From the NCBI RefSeq assembly GCF_030272615.1, contig NC_081406.1, positions 399,234,939 to 399,298,938 of the forward strand: 64,000 nucleotides of DNA, read 5' to 3'. Below, in pieces: positions 46,475-59,307 of this stretch (position 1 is the first letter of the stretch; every line of letters starts with the position of its first letter). Origin of the DNA: Cryptomeria japonica (Eukaryota; Streptophyta; Pinopsida; Cupressales; Cupressaceae). The notes below the pieces were generated by a model, which saw only the letters and a list, made by a program, of their open reading frames with translations, was not told the origin of the DNA and did not search any database. A program made the translations under genes and the position numbers.

Positions 46475-49400
46475 ATGACAACTAACATTTTCGGGAAGGA
46501 CAGTCTGAAACTTGATGGAACCAACTATGGTATATGGAAGATCAGAATGGAGACACATCTGAATTGCATTGGAAGAGACATATGGGAAGTTACAAAGAAT
46601 GGCTATGTTGGTCCTACACTGAATCAACCTAATCCACCAACATTGGGTAAAGATCAAGAGAATGATTGCAAAGCAAGAGAAGCACTTTTGAGCACATTAT
46701 CAGATCAGCAAATCATGGGATTATCAGACCGATCTACTGCTAAAGCTATTTGGGATAAATTGGAGACACTGAATGAAGGAGATACCACTGTCAAAATTGC
46801 AAAGTTGGAATGCTTCTGAGTCAGGTATGAAATTTTGAAAATGGAAGAAGATGAAAGAATTTCTGCTTTTATGGAAAGGGTTAATGAAATTGTTTTAGGA
46901 ATACAATGTTGTGAAGGATCCTTAAGTGAAGATGAAATTGTCTAAATTTTTAAGAGAATTTCCACCGGCATATAAAATGAAAGTAACTGCTATTAATAAG
47001 TTGAGAACAATGCCTAATACATCAATATCTAGAGACACCTTGGTTGGAAAACTTTCAGCATTTGAGCTTGAGGAATTTGGTCTTGTTGCTACAATTAAAA
47101 CAGATTTGGCCTTCAAAGCATCATCATTTGCAGCATCATCATCATCATCTAACAGATCTGATTGGAAAGCACTTTATGCAAGAGAAATTGAAGATATCAG
47201 AAAGGAAAATGAAGAACTAGAAGAACTTGAAGCACTATTTGCAAGGAAAATGCCTAAAGGTCCAGTTGGAAGTAAGTATGAAGGTAAAGAACCATTTAAA
47301 TGTTTTAATTGCAATAAAGTTGGTCATATGGCATCTAGATTTCTTGATAGACATGCAAGATTGAGAGAGGAAGCTAAAAGGACATATAAGTCTAACCTTG
47401 AATATCAGAGATACAGATTTAAGAATAGAGATAAATCATGTTACTATGCTGATGGAGTTACTGATGATTCTGATGAAGAATTGATAGGAAATGGATGGGC
47501 TTTTGTTGCAATAAAAGAAGATCAACCATCACCTACTGTTCCACCAATAGAGCAGGCCCTGGCAGCTAAAATTGAAGAAAAGGATGAATGGATCATAGAT
47601 TCTAGATGTTCACATCATATGACTGGTGATAAAAGTAAATTCTTATCTTTTCAAGAATATAGTGGGAGGTCTAGTAAGATTTGAGGATGATAAAGCTTGT
47701 TTGATCAAAGGAAAAGGCATTATATCTTTTGATGGTAAGCATAATATTGACAATATTTATTATGTTGAAGGTTTGAAGCATAATCTTTTAAGTGTTGGTC
47801 AAATAGTTGAAAAGGGTTTTCAGTTACAGTTCAAGAATGGTAAATGCAAAATCATGAATAGAACTGGATTGGAGATTGCAACTGGTAATCAGACTAGAGG
47901 TAATATCTTTCATTTGAATAACAATGAAAAGACATGCTTGATTGCACATATTGATGAAAGTTGGTTATGACATAAGAGGCTTTGTCATGTGAATTTTGAT
48001 TGCATTGTAAAGATTAGATCAACTAAGGCAGTAAGGGATTTACCTAAGATTGTGAAACCTCATAATCTGGTATGTAAGGAATGTCAAATGGGAAAGCAAG
48101 TTAGAACAATTTTTAAGAGTATTTCGGAGAAATCCAATAATATTATTGATTTAATCCATATTGACTTGTGTGGTCTGATAAGAACAAGAAGTCTACATGG
48201 AGATACATACTTTATGCTAATTATTGATGATTATTCTAGAATGGGTTAGGTTACTTTTCTCAGGGAGAAATCAGAAGCTTTTGGAATATTCAAACTATTC
48301 AAGGAAATGGTAGAGAATGAAACTAGTAAGAAAATCAAATGTTTGAGATCAGATCAAGGAGGAGAATTTACATCTAAGGATTTTAATACATTTTGTGAAG
48401 TGAATGGAATCAAAAGACAACTATCAGCACCTCAGACACCTCAGCAAAATGGAATTGTGGAAAGGAAGAACATAACTATTCTGGATGCAACTAAAAGCAT
48501 GATATTGGAAGCAAATCTACCTCATGTGTACTAGACAGAAGCACTGAATATAACGGTGTACACTTTTAACAGAGTTCACATCAAAGGTGAAACTGATAAG
48601 ACCCCTTATGAACTATGGTTTGGTAATACTCCTACTCTTAAATATTTTAGAATATTTGGAGGCAAATGTTATATTAGGAGAGTTGAGTATATTGGTAAAT
48701 TTGATCCTAGAAAAGATGAAGGAATATTTCTTGGTTATTCATCTAAGAGCAAGGCATATAGACGTTTTAATAAAAGATTGCAAAAAATCATTGAGAGTGC
48801 TAATGTGAAGATAGATGAACGATTTAGAGGAAATTCAAGGTCTATAGATTCTGAACCAGCAGTTGAGATGATCATAAATGAACCTATACAGAGTGCATCG
48901 GTACATAGTGTGGATCCAGTGACAAATTAGAACAAATTAAAAAGAACAATACATGGACATTAGTTCCCTGGCCTAAAGACAAAAATATAATTGGAACTAA
49001 ATGGGTATTCATAAATAAACTTAATGAAGATGGTAAGGTAATCAGGAAAAAAGAAAGATTAGTGTGTAAAGGATATTCACAGAAAGAGGGAATTGACTAC
49101 AATGAAACCTTTGCACCGGTAGCTAGAATTGAGGTAGTCAGATTATTTCTTGCATTTGCAGCTCACAAGAACTATAAAGTATATCAAATGGATGTAAAAT
49201 GTGCATTTTTGAATGGTGATCTTGAAGAGGAAGTTTATATTGAACAACCTGATGGATTTTCATTGACAAATGATAAAGATGTGGTTTGTAGATTAAGTAA
49301 AGCTTTGCATGGATTGAAGCAAGCTCCTAGAGCTTGGTATGCTAGATTAGACAAATATCTTTTGAAGCTTGGATACACTAAAGGTAATTCTAACAACAAC

Positions 49401-50399
49401 CTATATTTCAAAGTGACTACTGATGACATCTTGGTTATTGAAAATTTTGTTGATGATATCATTTTTAGAGGACAAGATGGATTGTGTAAAGACTTTGCTA
49501 ATAAGATGTAGGAAGAATTTGAAATGTATATGATTGGGGAGATAAAATTCTTTTTAGGATTGCAGATTTCACAAACTGATAAAGGTATATTCATATGTCA
49601 AACAAAATACTTGAAGGAACTATTGAAGAAATTTGGTATGGAAAAATCCAAACCGATAAGTAATCCTATGACTACAACTGATAAATTGACATTGAAGGAT
49701 GATTCAACTCCTGTTAATCCGACAAGATATAAATCTATGATTGGAGGTTTACTGCATTTGACACAAACAAGACGTGATATAATGAATGCAGTATGTATTG
49801 TTTCAAGATTTCTGAGTAATCTTAAAGAAAATCATCAATCAGTAGTGAAAAGGATTTTCCGGTATCTACAAGGCACAACAAATCTTGATTTATGGCATCC
49901 TAAAGATGAAAATTTTGATTTATGTGCATACACCGATGCAAATTGGGTAGGAGATGTAGATGACAGAAAAAGAACCACTGGAAGATCATTCTTTCTTGGT
50001 AGTAGATTGATTTCATGGTTGAGCAATAAAGAGCGGTGTACATCATTATCAACAATAGAATCGGAATATGTTGTAGCAGCAACTAATTGTACTCAAGTAT
50101 TATGGATTAAGCAAATGTTGAAGGACATCAAGGTAAAATGCAAAGAGCCTATAATCATTTATTGTGATAATTCAACAGTAATTGATATTTCAAAGAATCT
50201 GATATTTCACTCTAAGACTAAACATGTTTCTATCAAATATAATTTTCTGAAAGAGAATGTTGAAGCAAAATAAGTAAGATTGGTTTATGTGAACACTAAA
50301 GAGCAGATTGCAGATATCTTTACTAAGCCTTTGCCTAAGGAAACTTTTGAATATCTCAGAGAGTAGCTTGGGGTAATACCCTTACCGATAGAGACTTAG
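46475..50399 (+). pseudogene. Copia gag-pol polyprotein of element D
   Basis: Gag starts at the ATG at 46475 (MTTNIFGKDSLKLDGTNYGIW). The knuckle CFNCNKVGHMASRF has lost its last Cys. The protease active site reads DSR instead of DSG (WIIDSRCSHHMTGD, about 47600). Integrase has HKRLCHVNFD, DLCGLIRT, LRSDQGGEF and QQNGIVERKN. RT has [18 protein letters not shown] and FVDDIIF (usual YVDD is FVDD). RNase H ends near 50399. Frame changes lie at about 46900 and 47664, and between 48930 and 49060, where part of the integrase-RT linker is deleted. Stops include 46817, 47968, 48247, 48532, 49509 and 50271. Confidence 0.9.
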
Positions 50400-50573
50400 A
50401 TAGTTGAAGATTGGCATCAAACTGACATAAATTAACAAAGAAACCTTTTTCTGGCTTTGATGGAAGAGAGCTATTTCTCAAGGGGAGTAGTTGGTTATAA
50501 CAATTGGTTATTGTAAGTGGTTATATGAGTTGGTTATGTGTTTTTCGATATTTATATTGCTTTGGTATTTGAT

Positions 50574-50791
50574 GTCAAAGGGGGAGAGATATCTATGGAA
50601 AACATTTGTATTTAGGAAACATTATCCTAGGGGGAGAGATTATTGATTGAGGGAGAGATATATACTCTCTGCATTTTGATTTTGATTTCTGGTATTGATC
50701 TATTCTGGAGATTGTTAGTTTTTCATTTTTGGCATTCTATTTTGGCAAATATATTTTTTTCCATCTTGTGTTGCTATCAATGCCAAAGGGG
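50574..50791 (+). other. Purine tracts upstream of the 3' LTR of D
   Basis: Three tracts: TCAAAGGGGGAGAGAT (50575-50590), a GGGGGAGAGAT block near 50630, and CCAAAGGGG directly abutting the LTR (50783-50791). The last is the expected priming tract; the first looks like a second site. Confidence 0.6.
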
Positions 50792-51780
50792 TGTTGCATT
50801 AGTTTTGTCATTGATGTCAACATTTATCCTTCTGGAGATCTTTGGTTATGTTGAACCGACACATTATGTTCATCGGTAGGTTATATTGTTCACTAGCACT
50901 GAGGATGACTTGTTATCATCTAGAGATCACTTGGTTATGTCAAAGACATGGTTTGGATACTTGGTTTTGGTATTTCGGTTATTGGTCTAATCGGGTTGAC
51001 ATATTTGTTGTTACCGAAAAATTGGTCTAGGTTATGGACCGGTATGCATTATTTATTCCAGATCAGCACGACATGTTATGGAGATGATTTATTATTGTTG
51101 TAAATGTAGTGAGATGACATGATGCATCACATCTTGACTTATTTGTAATTGATTTTATTGTAATATTCTTAGTGATCCAACCTACACATTTGGTCTTAGG
51201 TTTTGGTATATATGTAAGATCTCATTTATGAGATAGTATGAAGAGATGGTACATGGTATGTAAGGTTATGATATTGTGACATGGTATATGTGAATATTGA
51301 AGATCATATGAACAGACCATAGAGAAGGTTCAAGGAAGGTTTGAAGGTGATTATCAGAGCTTAACCAGTATTGAATCCAACATTGGAGATGCTACTTTGA
51401 GCAGTACATTATCATTGGATTTAACCATCCAATTGTAGTTAGTGTGACTCCTATTTTGTGATTGAGCAGTGAGCTCTAGGCGGTTGGCCTTTCTACATGT
51501 GTAAACCCCATTTGTATACACATACTATTGGTAGTAGTATCATCTAATTGTGGGTAAGGTTTCCCACCATGGTTTTCCCCCTTATAGGGTTTCCACATAC
51601 AAATCTCTGTGTTATGTGTTGTGGATGTTATTTCTCTTTCTGTTTCATGCATTAAGTTTTACTGGTATTGATATTAACTACTAATCTGTTAACCGACATT
51701 AAGTTTGGTTTACCAATATTACGTATCAAGTTTGATTAAGTTATGTTTGGGTTAAAATTCATGGTCAACTGATTCACCCT
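50792..51780 (+). repeat. 3' LTR of element D, truncated
   Basis: It is collinear with 45352 to about 46386 and breaks off inside the TTCACCC motif, where E begins. A few short indels separate the two LTRs, including a roughly 25-bp block absent after TTCATCGG. Confidence 0.9.
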
Positions 51781-53403
51781 TGATAACTCAATGATGAACC
51801 ACTAGTACCAAACCGGTACTGAGAGGGGGGGGTGAATTAGTACAAATACAAATATAGTCCAAAACCGGTTTGACAGCAAATACTCCAAATGACTGGCAAA
51901 CAAGAATACCTATTCAACACAAACTACAACTAGTAAAGCCAAGAGTGTCTAAAACAAGCATTGACCGGTTGAACACTTAGCTTTTCAGTTATCTCAAAAC
52001 AACACTACCATTTCACCCTCATGCATGAACAGGTAAACTATCCTCTGATCGTCACAACAGCTAGTTCAATATGCTTTATAGATAGGCATAAAATACAGAA
52101 CCATCATATGCTCAACAGGTAATAACAAAGCATCACAAGATAAAAGCATCACACATGACACACATATTTTTCATGTGGAAACCCAACTGTGAAAAACCAT
52201 GGTGAGGATGAATACCCACAAGTTGCTTTTGAACTCTTTTGAAGTCCGCTCTGTTAGGAGCCTTGTTCGGTTAAAGACATTACAATAGGTTCTACTAGTA
52301 ACCGATCCTATTAGGGATCACCCGGTTAAGGGATAACTATAATACTCGGTTAAGGGTTAAACCCGGTAGGGTCACCTTGTTAGAGGATTTCAAGAACTCA
52401 ATAGTTAAAGGATCTCCAGAGCTCTATAGCTTCTCAGAACTCACTAACCTTGAGTTACCTGGTTAAGGGATTTGAATCAAGCCTGTTAAGACCACGCTGT
52501 TAGAGGATTTTGTATCAAGCTATTTAAGGCTACCCTATTAGGGGATTTTACAACTGTTGAAGTGGTTAGAGATCAACAAGAATTACAATGATCTATTAAC
52601 AGCACTCAATGCCAATGCAGATCTGTTTAGGCTCCTCTTCTCCTTCTGTACATTCACTTTGTAGGTATCTCTTCTCTCCTTTGGTCTGGAAAGAATCACG
52701 TATCACTTCTCTTGGATACACAATCACAACTTTTGCCAACAACCCTAGAAAGAAACACAACATCGACCTTATAGGAAACAGACAGGTCAATAGTAAAAAT
52801 GCTAAACCCTAAACCTGTTAGGTTAAGCAATTCAAGTGGTTCAATCCTGACCGTTGAATCATACTGCATTAAATGCAACAGTCTTGAATTGATCTCAAGA
52901 CATTCTCCATCATCAATTATCCACCGATTTCATGGCGGCTGATAACCCATCACGCGTTATCACCGTTTGATAGACTTTGCACATTCCCAAGGTAGATAGG
53001 AATAGTCTTTTTTATGCAAGATCCTTCACGCACACAGAGCTTACATGTCAACATGATTAGTCCTCCATTTATATTGCTAATTCATCACGAGAAGATCATC
53101 GATTGAGTCACACAGACTTGAGGTACTCCAACTGGAAATCCTAAAGTGGAAGCTACCTACCAACCGGTAGTCATACAATGCTTCCATGTGTCGGTTCCCA
53201 TAACTACATGCTGGTTCACCTTGACATGCCGGTTCACCTTGAACAAATATATTGCTTCACTTTGGCATATAAACCGGTTCATACATATGCCAGTTCCCTC
53301 TTGTCACATATCACATATGCCGGTTCACTTCATGACACATATTGAAATCAATGACAACATACAATGTCTTTATGTCTTCATGTCGGTTCACATAATGCCA
53401 ACA
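51781..53403 (-). repeat. 3' LTR of element E
   Basis: 1,623 bp on the plus strand, from TGATAACTCAATG to ATGCCAACA. It carries the G-run motif at about 51822, GTGAAAAACCATGGTGAGG at about 52188, and a series of GGTTAAGGGAT or GTTAGAGGATTT motifs at 52255-52560. Confidence 0.9.
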
Positions 53404-53418
53404 ATCTCCCCCTTTGGC
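53404..53418 (-). other. Polypurine tract of element E
   Basis: ATCTCCCCCTTTGGC on the plus strand, as in A, B and F. A second tract, CTCCCCCTTTGACAACAATG, lies at 53502. Confidence 0.85.
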
Positions 53419-53645
53419 ATTGATGGCAATATACAAAGATATCTTCTCTGCTTCACATCTTCTCCCCATTTGCTGCAGATATCTTTTCGCTTCACTCCTT
53501 CTCCCCCTTTGACAACAATGCCAAAGTGGAGGTACAAGCATCTCTATTTCATCATGCTGCTCCCCCTAAGGAGTAGCATCCTTCAACACATCAATCAACC
53601 AAAAATTTGTCTTTCCAATACCTGACTAATGTGGAACAATTACTT

Positions 53646-56600
53646 TTAGTTCACCTCCTGAAGGGGAAATACCCCTAATTCACCTCTCAAATGCACAAAT
53701 GTTGTCTTTGGGAGAGGCTTGGTGAATATGTCTGCTAACTGCTCCTTACTAGAAACATGTTCGAGTGCAATCTCCTTATTCTAAACCTTTTCCCTCAAGA
53801 AATGATACTTAAGCTCAAAATGCTTGGTTCTAGAATGTAAAACCAGATTCTTTGATATATTTATAGCACTTGTGTTATCACAGAATATGCTTATTGATTC
53901 AGATATAGGGATCTTGAAGCCTTCTAGTACATGCTTCATCCAGATTGTCTGAGTCTAGTTCATGAAAGCTACAACATTCTCTACTTCTGCTATAGACTGA
54001 GAGATACGACTCTGCTTTTTACTCATCCACGAGACCAATCTACCACCAAGAAAGAATGCACCACCGGTTGTGCTTTTTCGGTCATCCACATTACCTGCCC
54101 AATCAACATCTATGAACACTTTCAGATTGAAATCATTGTTGTATGGGTACCACAATCCATAGTCAAATGTTCCCTTTAGATACCTAAGAATCCACTTGAC
54201 TGCAATCAAGTGGGATTCTCTTGGACTCTTTTGGAACCTTGTAGTAATGCCAACTGCATGTACAATATCCATTCTACTATGCACTACATAATGCAACTTA
54301 CCAATCATTGATCGGTATTCCTTCTCATCAACCAGTGCAGAATCATCCTCTTTTGTCAATTTGCAACCGGTCACCATCAGTGTACCAACCGGTTTGCTAT
54401 CTTCCATGCCAAAGGTTTTCAGTACCTCTTTGACATATTTGGACTAAGTGATAAAGATTCCATCTTGCATCTGCTGGATCTGCAGTCCAATGAAGAACTT
54501 AATCTCCCCTATGAGTGACATCTCAAACTCTTTCTTCATCTCATCAGCAAACTCATGACTCATCTTGTCATCTCCTCCAAAGATAATGTCATCAACAAAA
54601 ACCTCACAGATCAGGATCTGATCTCCTTCAGACTTCAAGTAGATATTGCTATCTTCACTTGTTCTCTCAAATCCAATCTTCACAAGATGAGAATGTAGGT
54701 GCTCACACCATGCCCTAGGTTCTTGCTTTAGACCATATAATGCTTTATGTAGCCTGCACACCATATCACTATCTTCAGATAGGGAAAACCCATCTAGTTG
54801 CTCTATATATACCTCCTCTTCAAGTACACTATTTAGAAATGCAGATTTTACATCCATTTGAGATACTTTGAACCTCTTAAAAGCTGCATATGCAAGAAGC
54901 ATATGAACTCCTTCCAATCTCGCTACAGGAGAAAAGGTTTCTCCATTGTCTTCTTCTTCTTCTTGAGCATATCCTTTGCATACCAATCTGGCTTTATTCC
55001 TAATCATTGTGCCATCCTCATTCAACTTATTTCTGAACACCCACTTGGTCCCAATGACATTTTTATGCTCAGGTCTGGGTACCAAGGCCCATGTACCATT
55101 TTTCTCTATCTGATCAAGTTCCTCTTCCATTGCCTTGATCTAGTCTTCATCTTTATGAGCCTCTTTGAATGATTTAGGCTCAAATTCAAAGATCATAAGG
55201 ATTCCTGCATCCTTATCACCTATGATCTGCTTAGGATCATGATTCAACTTGACATACCGAGGAATGGTCTTAACTAGTTCTTCTTGCTTTTCTTCTTCAT
55301 CCTCATCTTCATCAGTATCAGCATACACCGGTTCAGGGACACTGTTACTGGTATTTGGTTGGCTAACAACCGGTTCCCAAAAGGTTGCAACTGGTTCATT
55401 TACAACTTGCTCACTATCAGTTTCCTCAGTCTTCTCAGAGGATTCATCAACTCTTACATTGATGCTTTCCATAATTCTCTGAGTCCTATTGTTGTAGCAC
55501 TTGAAAGCTTTACTCTTGGTGGAATATCCTAGAAATATTCCCTCATCACATTTAGCTTCAAATTTGCCCTGATGTTCACTCCTCTTGATGTAACATTTGC
55601 TACCAAATACCTTAAAGTAGCTAACCATAGGTGTCGTACCGGTCCAATACTCATAAGGAGTTTTGTCCTTACCCTTTTTGATGAGTACTCGGTTCATAGT
55701 GTAGACTGCAGTGCTCATCGCTTCTCTCTAAAAGGTGTGAGCTACCTTTCCTTGAATCAACATGGTTCTAGCTGCTTCAACCACAGTTCGGTTATTCCTC
55801 TCTGTTAGGCCATTCTGTTGTGGAGTCCGGGGGGCAAACAGCTATCTCTTGATGCCAAATTCTTCACAATACTTGTTGAATTCACTGGAAGTGAATTCCC
55901 CTCCTTGATCAGTTCTGAGACACTTGATCCTTTTACCGCTTTCCTTCTCCACTAATGCTCTGAAAGATTTGAATTTCCCAAAAGCTTCAGACTTGTCTTT
56001 CAAGAATGTGACCCACATCATTCTTGAGCAGTCATCAGTGAGGATCATGAAGTACCTATCACCCTGCACACTTCTAGTTTTCATAGGACCACACAAATCA
56101 GTATGTACAAGATTAAGCAAGTTGTTAGCAGTGAAAGATTTACCTTTAAAAGTTGAGGAAGACATTTTCCCCAATTGACATTCTCTACACAAGGTATTAT
56201 CCGGTTTGTTTAGCACCAGCAACCCTCTAACTACCTTGATCTTACTAGCCTTTACAATGTTATCAAAGTTTATATGATAGAGTCTCCTATGCCATATCCA
56301 ACTATCATCAAGCTTAGCCAAAAGATAGGTACTTACATTTTCATTCAACTCAAATAAGTTACCTTTGGTCTGCATGCCAGTGGTCACCAATTTACCATCT
56401 TTTCCTTTGATTCTGCAAACTCCATTCTTGAATTGTAGAGTGAGGCCACTGCCATTTAACTGGGAAACACTTAGAAGGTTGTGTCTGAGACCATCAACCT
56501 AGTACACATTGTCAGCACTACTCTTTCCATTCAAAGAGATGGACCCTCTGCCTTTGACCATGTATGGTGCATCATTGCCAAAGTGAACCACACCACCATC

Positions 56601-57704
56601 ATACTCCTCTAAGGATAGAAACTTGCTCCGGTCACCAGTCATATGGTGAGAACAACCATTGTCAATGATCCACTCATTTGAATTATCAAACCAGGAGATA
56701 AGAGCCTTCTTGTCTGCCACATCTTCCTTTACAACAACAAACACAATGTCTTCATTCTCTTCATCTTCTGATTCCTCATCTGTGACACCTTCATCAACTG
56801 CCACAAAAAAATTTCTTCGGTTTCCTCCTTTGAATTTATTGAACCTTTCCGGTTTATCCTTGTTGTCGCTATTAGGACAGTTCAAAGCAATATGTCCTAT
56901 CCAGTTATAGGAAAAGCATTTCAAAGGGAGCCTACCTTTGTATTTACCAGTTCCTTTTGGAAATTTCCTAGCAAGAAGAGCTTCAAATTCCATCAGAAAC
57001 TCCTCATCATTCATTTCTCTATTCTGACTAGGTTCCCCACTAGTGCTAGCCTCTTTTCCTTTTCTGGATGGTATAGCAGAGGCTTTAAAAGTTGATTATG
57101 TCTTTTGAACACTGCCATCAAAACTATTCAGCTCATAGGCGATCAACTTGGCTATGATGGAGTCCAAGGACACCTTAGACTTTTCTATTGATCTTAGCTC
57201 CTGAATAGCAGCAACCCTTATTGCATAGACTGGCAACAGGGATCTCAGGACTTTACTTACCATGGTGGAATCTTCTATTTTGCCACCTGCACTCTTGATT
57301 TCTCCAACAACCATTTTGATTCTTATTCCATACTACTGAATGGTCTCTCCTTCAACCATCTGCATGTCTTCAAACTTCCCTCTCAGGCTTTCTTCCTTAG
57401 CCTATTTTACATGCTCATCACCATCATAGATATTTTCAAGAGCATCCCATACCTCTTTGGGATTTGCCTTGTCCTGAACATCAATAAATTCAATGTCAGA
57501 TACACTATTGATGAGGGCTTCCATGACTTGCCCATTTTCTTGTATCTCTCTCTTTTGGTCATCGGTGAGAGTACCGGTAGGAACAACATATACATTTTCA
57601 ACATAACTCCTGTGTTGAACACCCATGGTTCTGATGAATATCTTCATCCTATCTTTCCACATACCGAAATTTTCTTTGTTCAACTTTGGACCTTCCCTCT
57701 TCAT
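53646..57704 (-). pseudogene. Copia gag-pol polyprotein of element E (1,353-codon frame)
   Basis: It starts at the ATG at 57704 (MKREGPKLNKENFGMWKDRM), about 60 nt from the primer site, and ends at the TAA at 53646. Order: Gag; knuckle CFSYNWIGHIALNC (second Cys to Tyr); protease WIIDNGCSHHMTGD (DSG changed to DNG); integrase [28 protein letters not shown] and [28 protein letters not shown] and FVDDIIFGGDD; RNase H DVDWAGNVDDRKST. No frameshift is evident, but stops occur at 57402, 57335, 57096, 56499, 55842, 55738, 55140, 54444, 53972 and about 53795. Most align with Trp or Gln codons in F or D. Confidence 0.9.
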
Positions 57705-57763
57705 AATTTGACTAGGATCTTTTCCTCAAGCAGTTAAGCTTACAACACAGAGGACCTGAAGGT

Positions 57764-57775
57764 GCTCTGATACCA
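57764..57775 (-). other. Primer-binding site of element E
   Basis: TGGTATCAGAGC on the minus strand, two bases from the LTR; initiator-Met type. Confidence 0.9.
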
Positions 57776-57777
57776 AT

Positions 57778-59307
57778 TGATAACTCAATGATGAACCACT
57801 AGTACCAAACCGGTACTGAGAGGGGGGGTGAATAAGTACAAACACAAATATAGTCCAAAATTGGTTTGACAGCAAATACTCCAAATGACTAGCAAATAGG
57901 AATACCTATTCAACACAGACTACAACCGGTAAAGCCAAGAGTGTCTAAAACAAGCATTGACCGGTTGAACACTTAGCTTTTCATTTAACTCAAAACAACA
58001 CTACCATTTCACCCTCATGCATGAACAGGTAAACTATCCTCTGATCATCACAATAGTTAGTTCAATATGCTTTATAGACAGGCATAAAACACAGAACCAT
58101 CATATGCTCAACAAGTAATAACAAAGCATCACAAGATAAAAGCATCACACATGACACACATATTTTTCACGTGGAAACCCAACTAGGAAAAACCATGGTG
58201 GGGATGAATACCCACAAGTTTCTTTTGAACTCTTTTGAAGTTTGCTCTGTTAGGAGCCTTGTCTGGTTAAAGACATTACAATAGGTTCTACTAGGAACTG
58301 ATCCTGTTAGGGATCACCTGGTTAAGGGATAGCTATAATACTCGGTTAAGGGTTAAACCCGGTAGGGTCACCTTGTTAGAGGATTTCAAGAACTCAATAG
58401 TTAAAGGATCTCCAGAGCTCTATATCTTCTCAGAACTCATTAACCTCAAGTTACCTGGTTAAGGGATTTGAATCAAGCCTATTAAGACCACCCTGTTAGG
58501 GGATTTTGTATCAAGCCAGTTAAGGCTACTCTGTTAGGGGATTTTACAACTGTTGAAGTGGTTAGAGATCAACAGGAATTACAATGATCTGTTAACAGCA
58601 CTCAATGCCAATGCAGATCCATTTAGGCTCCTCTTCTCCTTCTGCACATTCACTTTGCAGGTATCTCTTCTCTCCTTTGGTCTGGAAAGAATCACGTATC
58701 ACTTCTCTGGGATACACATTCACAACTTTTGCTAACAACCCTAGAAAGAAACACAACATTGACCTTATAGGAAAAAGACAGGTCAATAGTAAAAGTGCTA
58801 AACCCTAAACCTGTTAGGTTAAGCAATTCAAGTGGTTCAATCCTGACCGTTGAATCATACTACATTAAATGCAACAGCCTTGAATCGATCTCAAGACATT
58901 CTCCATCGTCCATTATCCACCGATTTCATGGCAGCTGATAACCCATCACGCGTTATCACCATTTGACAGACTTTGCACATTCTCGAGGTATATAGGAATA
59001 GTCTTCTTTATGCAAGATCCTTCACGCACATAGAGCTTACGTAGCAACATGATCTATCCCCCATTTATACTACTAACTCATCACATGAAGATCACCGATT
59101 AAGTCACATAGACTTGAGGTACTCCAACCGGAAATCCGGAAGTGGAAGCTACCTACCAACTGGTAGTAATACAATGCTTCCATGTGTCGATTCCCATAAC
59201 TACATGTTGGTTCACCTTCACATTCCAGTTCACCTTGAACAAGTATACTGCTTCACTTTGGCATATAAACCGGTTCATACATATGCCAGTTCCCTCTTCT
59301 CACATAT
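57778..59307 (-). repeat. 5' LTR of element E, truncated
   Basis: It begins TGATAACTCAATG and is collinear with 51781-53310 at high similarity. It is broken at CACATAT by the LTR of F. The lost part corresponds to about 95 bp. Confidence 0.9.

Larger units (their letters stand above)
45352..51780 (+). mobile_element. Copia element D (LTR, gag-pol, truncated 3' LTR)
   Basis: A plus-strand Ty1/Copia element with Gag, protease, integrase, RT, RNase H in the Copia order. The 5' LTR is 45352-46417 and the 3' LTR begins at 50792; the latter is cut at 51780 by element E. It contains frameshifts, a deletion between integrase and RT, and several stops. Confidence 0.9.
51781..59307 (-). mobile_element. 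Copia element E, nearly full length
   Basis: On the plus strand it has a 3' LTR (51781-53403), polypurine tract, pol to gag, primer site and a 5' LTR cut at 59307 by element F. It is inserted in D's 3' LTR. All polyprotein blocks lie in one frame, making it the most collinear autonomous-type element here. Confidence 0.9.
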
